From positions 1 to 8,010 of the forward strand of contig DASTLA010000144.1 in assembly GCA_035715525.1 (NCBI GenBank): 8,010 nt of DNA, written 5' to 3'. Source of the DNA: JAHBWI01 sp035715525. Lineage in GTDB: Bacteria > Nitrospirota > Nitrospiria > Nitrospirales > Nitrospiraceae. Under the pieces are notes generated by a model. It was given only the letters and a program-made list of their open reading frames with translations. It was not told where the DNA came from and did no database searches. Shown in pieces: positions 7,237-8,010 of the stretch. The stretch's first letter is position 1; the number at the start of each line of letters is the position of its first letter. The position numbers and the translations under genes are program-made.

Positions 7237-8010
7237 CGGTGAGCATAAACTCCAAACGCACGGTGGCCCAGCTGGAGCAGGCCTTGCGCGAAAAGTCGCG
7301 CGAGGTCGATGTCCTGCACCGCATCAGCGAGTCGATCAGCAATACGCTCGATCTGGAAGCCGTCCTACGGCATATCGTCGAGATGGTGGTGGAAGTCACC
7401 AAGGCGGATGCCTGTCTCTTGTACCTCCTGTCCGAGAATCGCGACGAGCTCATCCTTCGCGCCTCGAAGAATCCGCATCCCAAGCTGATCGGTCGCATCA
7501 CGATTGGGATGGGCGAGGGCATTACCGGCTGGGTGGCGCGGGAGCGGACCCGAGTCGTCATCCCGAACAGCGCCAGCGATGATCCACGATTCAAGTTCTT
7601 TCACAACCTGCCGGAGGATCGGTATCAAGCCTTTGTGTCCGTGCCGATCACGACGAAACAGGAGGTCGTCGGCGTGATCAATGTCCAGCATAAACGTCCT
7701 CGGCGATACCGACCGGATGAGCTGGCCCTTCTCTCGACGATTGCGACTCAAGTAGGCGGAGCGATCGAAAATGCCCGCCTCTATGATCAGATGACGCGTA
7801 AGGCCCTGCAGCTCGACACATTGTCGCAGGTGTCGGAAACGGTGTCCTCCAATCGCCTGTTGGACGATGTCCTGCAGCTGATCGTGACGATGACTGCCCA
7901 AATGATGGGTTCGAAAATCTGTTCGATCATGCTGCTGGATCAAACGACCGGAGAACTGAGGATCGGCGCCACCCAAAGCTTGAGCGAGCAATATCGCAGA
8001 AAGCCGAATC
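7233..8010 (+). CDS. GAF-domain sensory/signalling protein, N-terminal part (3' end outside window)
   Basis: This frame is open from the ATG overlapping the aroB stop to the right edge, giving 259 residues with no stop. Residues about 8-30 look like a short coiled-coil helix (VAQLEQALREKSREVDVLHR). A complete GAF domain spans about 33-185, with GMGEGITGWVARER (92-105), a SVPI strand (136-139), GVINVQHKRPRRYRPDE (147-163) and a closing helix IATQVGGAIENARLYDQ. After a connecting helix (about 188-202), a second GAF domain begins (LLDDVLQLIVTM, ICSIMLLDQTTGELRIGAT) and runs off the window. GAF domains bind small ligands or mediate dimerisation in sensors. The output module (histidine kinase, GGDEF/EAL, phosphatase or other) is not visible, so no specific function can be given. 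There is no signal peptide or membrane helix, so this part is cytosolic. GTG 7239 is an alternative start. Confidence 0.9.
   Translation, partial: MTVSINSKRTVAQLEQALREKSREVDVLHRISESISNTLDLEAVLRHIVEMVVEVTKADACLLYLLSENRDELILRASKNPHPKLIGRITIGMGEGITGWVARERTRVVIPNSASDDPRFKFFHNLPEDRYQAFVSVPITTKQEVVGVINVQHKRPRRYRPDELALLSTIATQVGGAIENARLYDQMTRKALQLDTLSQVSETVSSNRLLDDVLQLIVTMTAQMMGSKICSIMLLDQTTGELRIGATQSLSEQYRRKPN

Noticed and set aside
7365..7991. Open - strand frame of 208 codons near the right end
   Set aside because: It is antisense to the clear GAF-domain coding frame that runs 7233-8010, and its translation shows no family features.
1..8010. Mobile elements, CRISPR arrays, tRNA genes or horizontally acquired islands
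   Set aside because: I saw no direct-repeat arrays, terminal inverted repeats, transposase or integrase genes or tRNA-like folds. Codon use and base composition look uniform by eye, and all genes fit a core chromosomal cluster.

Overview
The window is an ordinary, densely packed bacterial chromosome segment of fairly high GC content, with every recognised gene on the + strand. It runs through the type IV pilus alignment and secretin genes pilM-pilN-pilO-pilP-pilQ, then two shikimate-pathway genes, aroC (chorismate synthase) and aroB (3-dehydroquinate synthase). It ends inside a gene for a GAF-domain sensory protein. A type IV pilus secretin implies a diderm (Gram-negative-type) cell. The single-AMIN PilQ and the aroC-aroB pair directly after pilQ fit a Nitrospirota (Nitrospira-like) or related lineage. 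That placement is my inference from overall resemblance and was not tested by any search.

Layout: pilM (5' end cut by the window edge, 1-1013), pilN (1010-1564), pilO (1566-2216), pilP (about 2255-2854), pilQ (2851-4845), aroC (about 4887-6047), aroB (6082-7236) and the GAF-protein gene (7233-8010, 3' end cut). Spacing is tight throughout. There are ATGA overlaps at pilM/pilN, pilP/pilQ and aroB/GAF, a one-base gap at pilN/pilO, and gaps of roughly 34-41 bases at pilO/pilP, pilQ/aroC and aroC/aroB. No gap is long enough for a clear promoter, and I see no intrinsic terminator with a U-tract, so one long transcript is plausible. No stretch over 300 bases lacks a gene.

How the genes work together: cytoplasmic, actin-like PilM binds the N-terminal tail of inner-membrane PilN. 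PilN pairs with PilO, their periplasmic domains contact PilP, and PilP docks onto the N-terminal periplasmic domains of the PilQ secretin. The result is a bridge from cytoplasm to outer-membrane pore through which the pilus is extended and retracted. AroB and AroC catalyse the second and the last (seventh) steps of the shikimate pathway to chorismate. Their position after pilQ recalls the well-known pilMNOPQ-aroK-aroB order of gammaproteobacteria, but with aroC where aroK would be expected.

I found no mobile element, CRISPR array, RNA gene or sign of a previously undescribed system. The points worth checking are the pil-aroC-aroB-GAF linkage, the unconventional PilP signal sequence, the weak aroC translation start beside a hairpin, and the domain-poor N-terminal half of PilQ.
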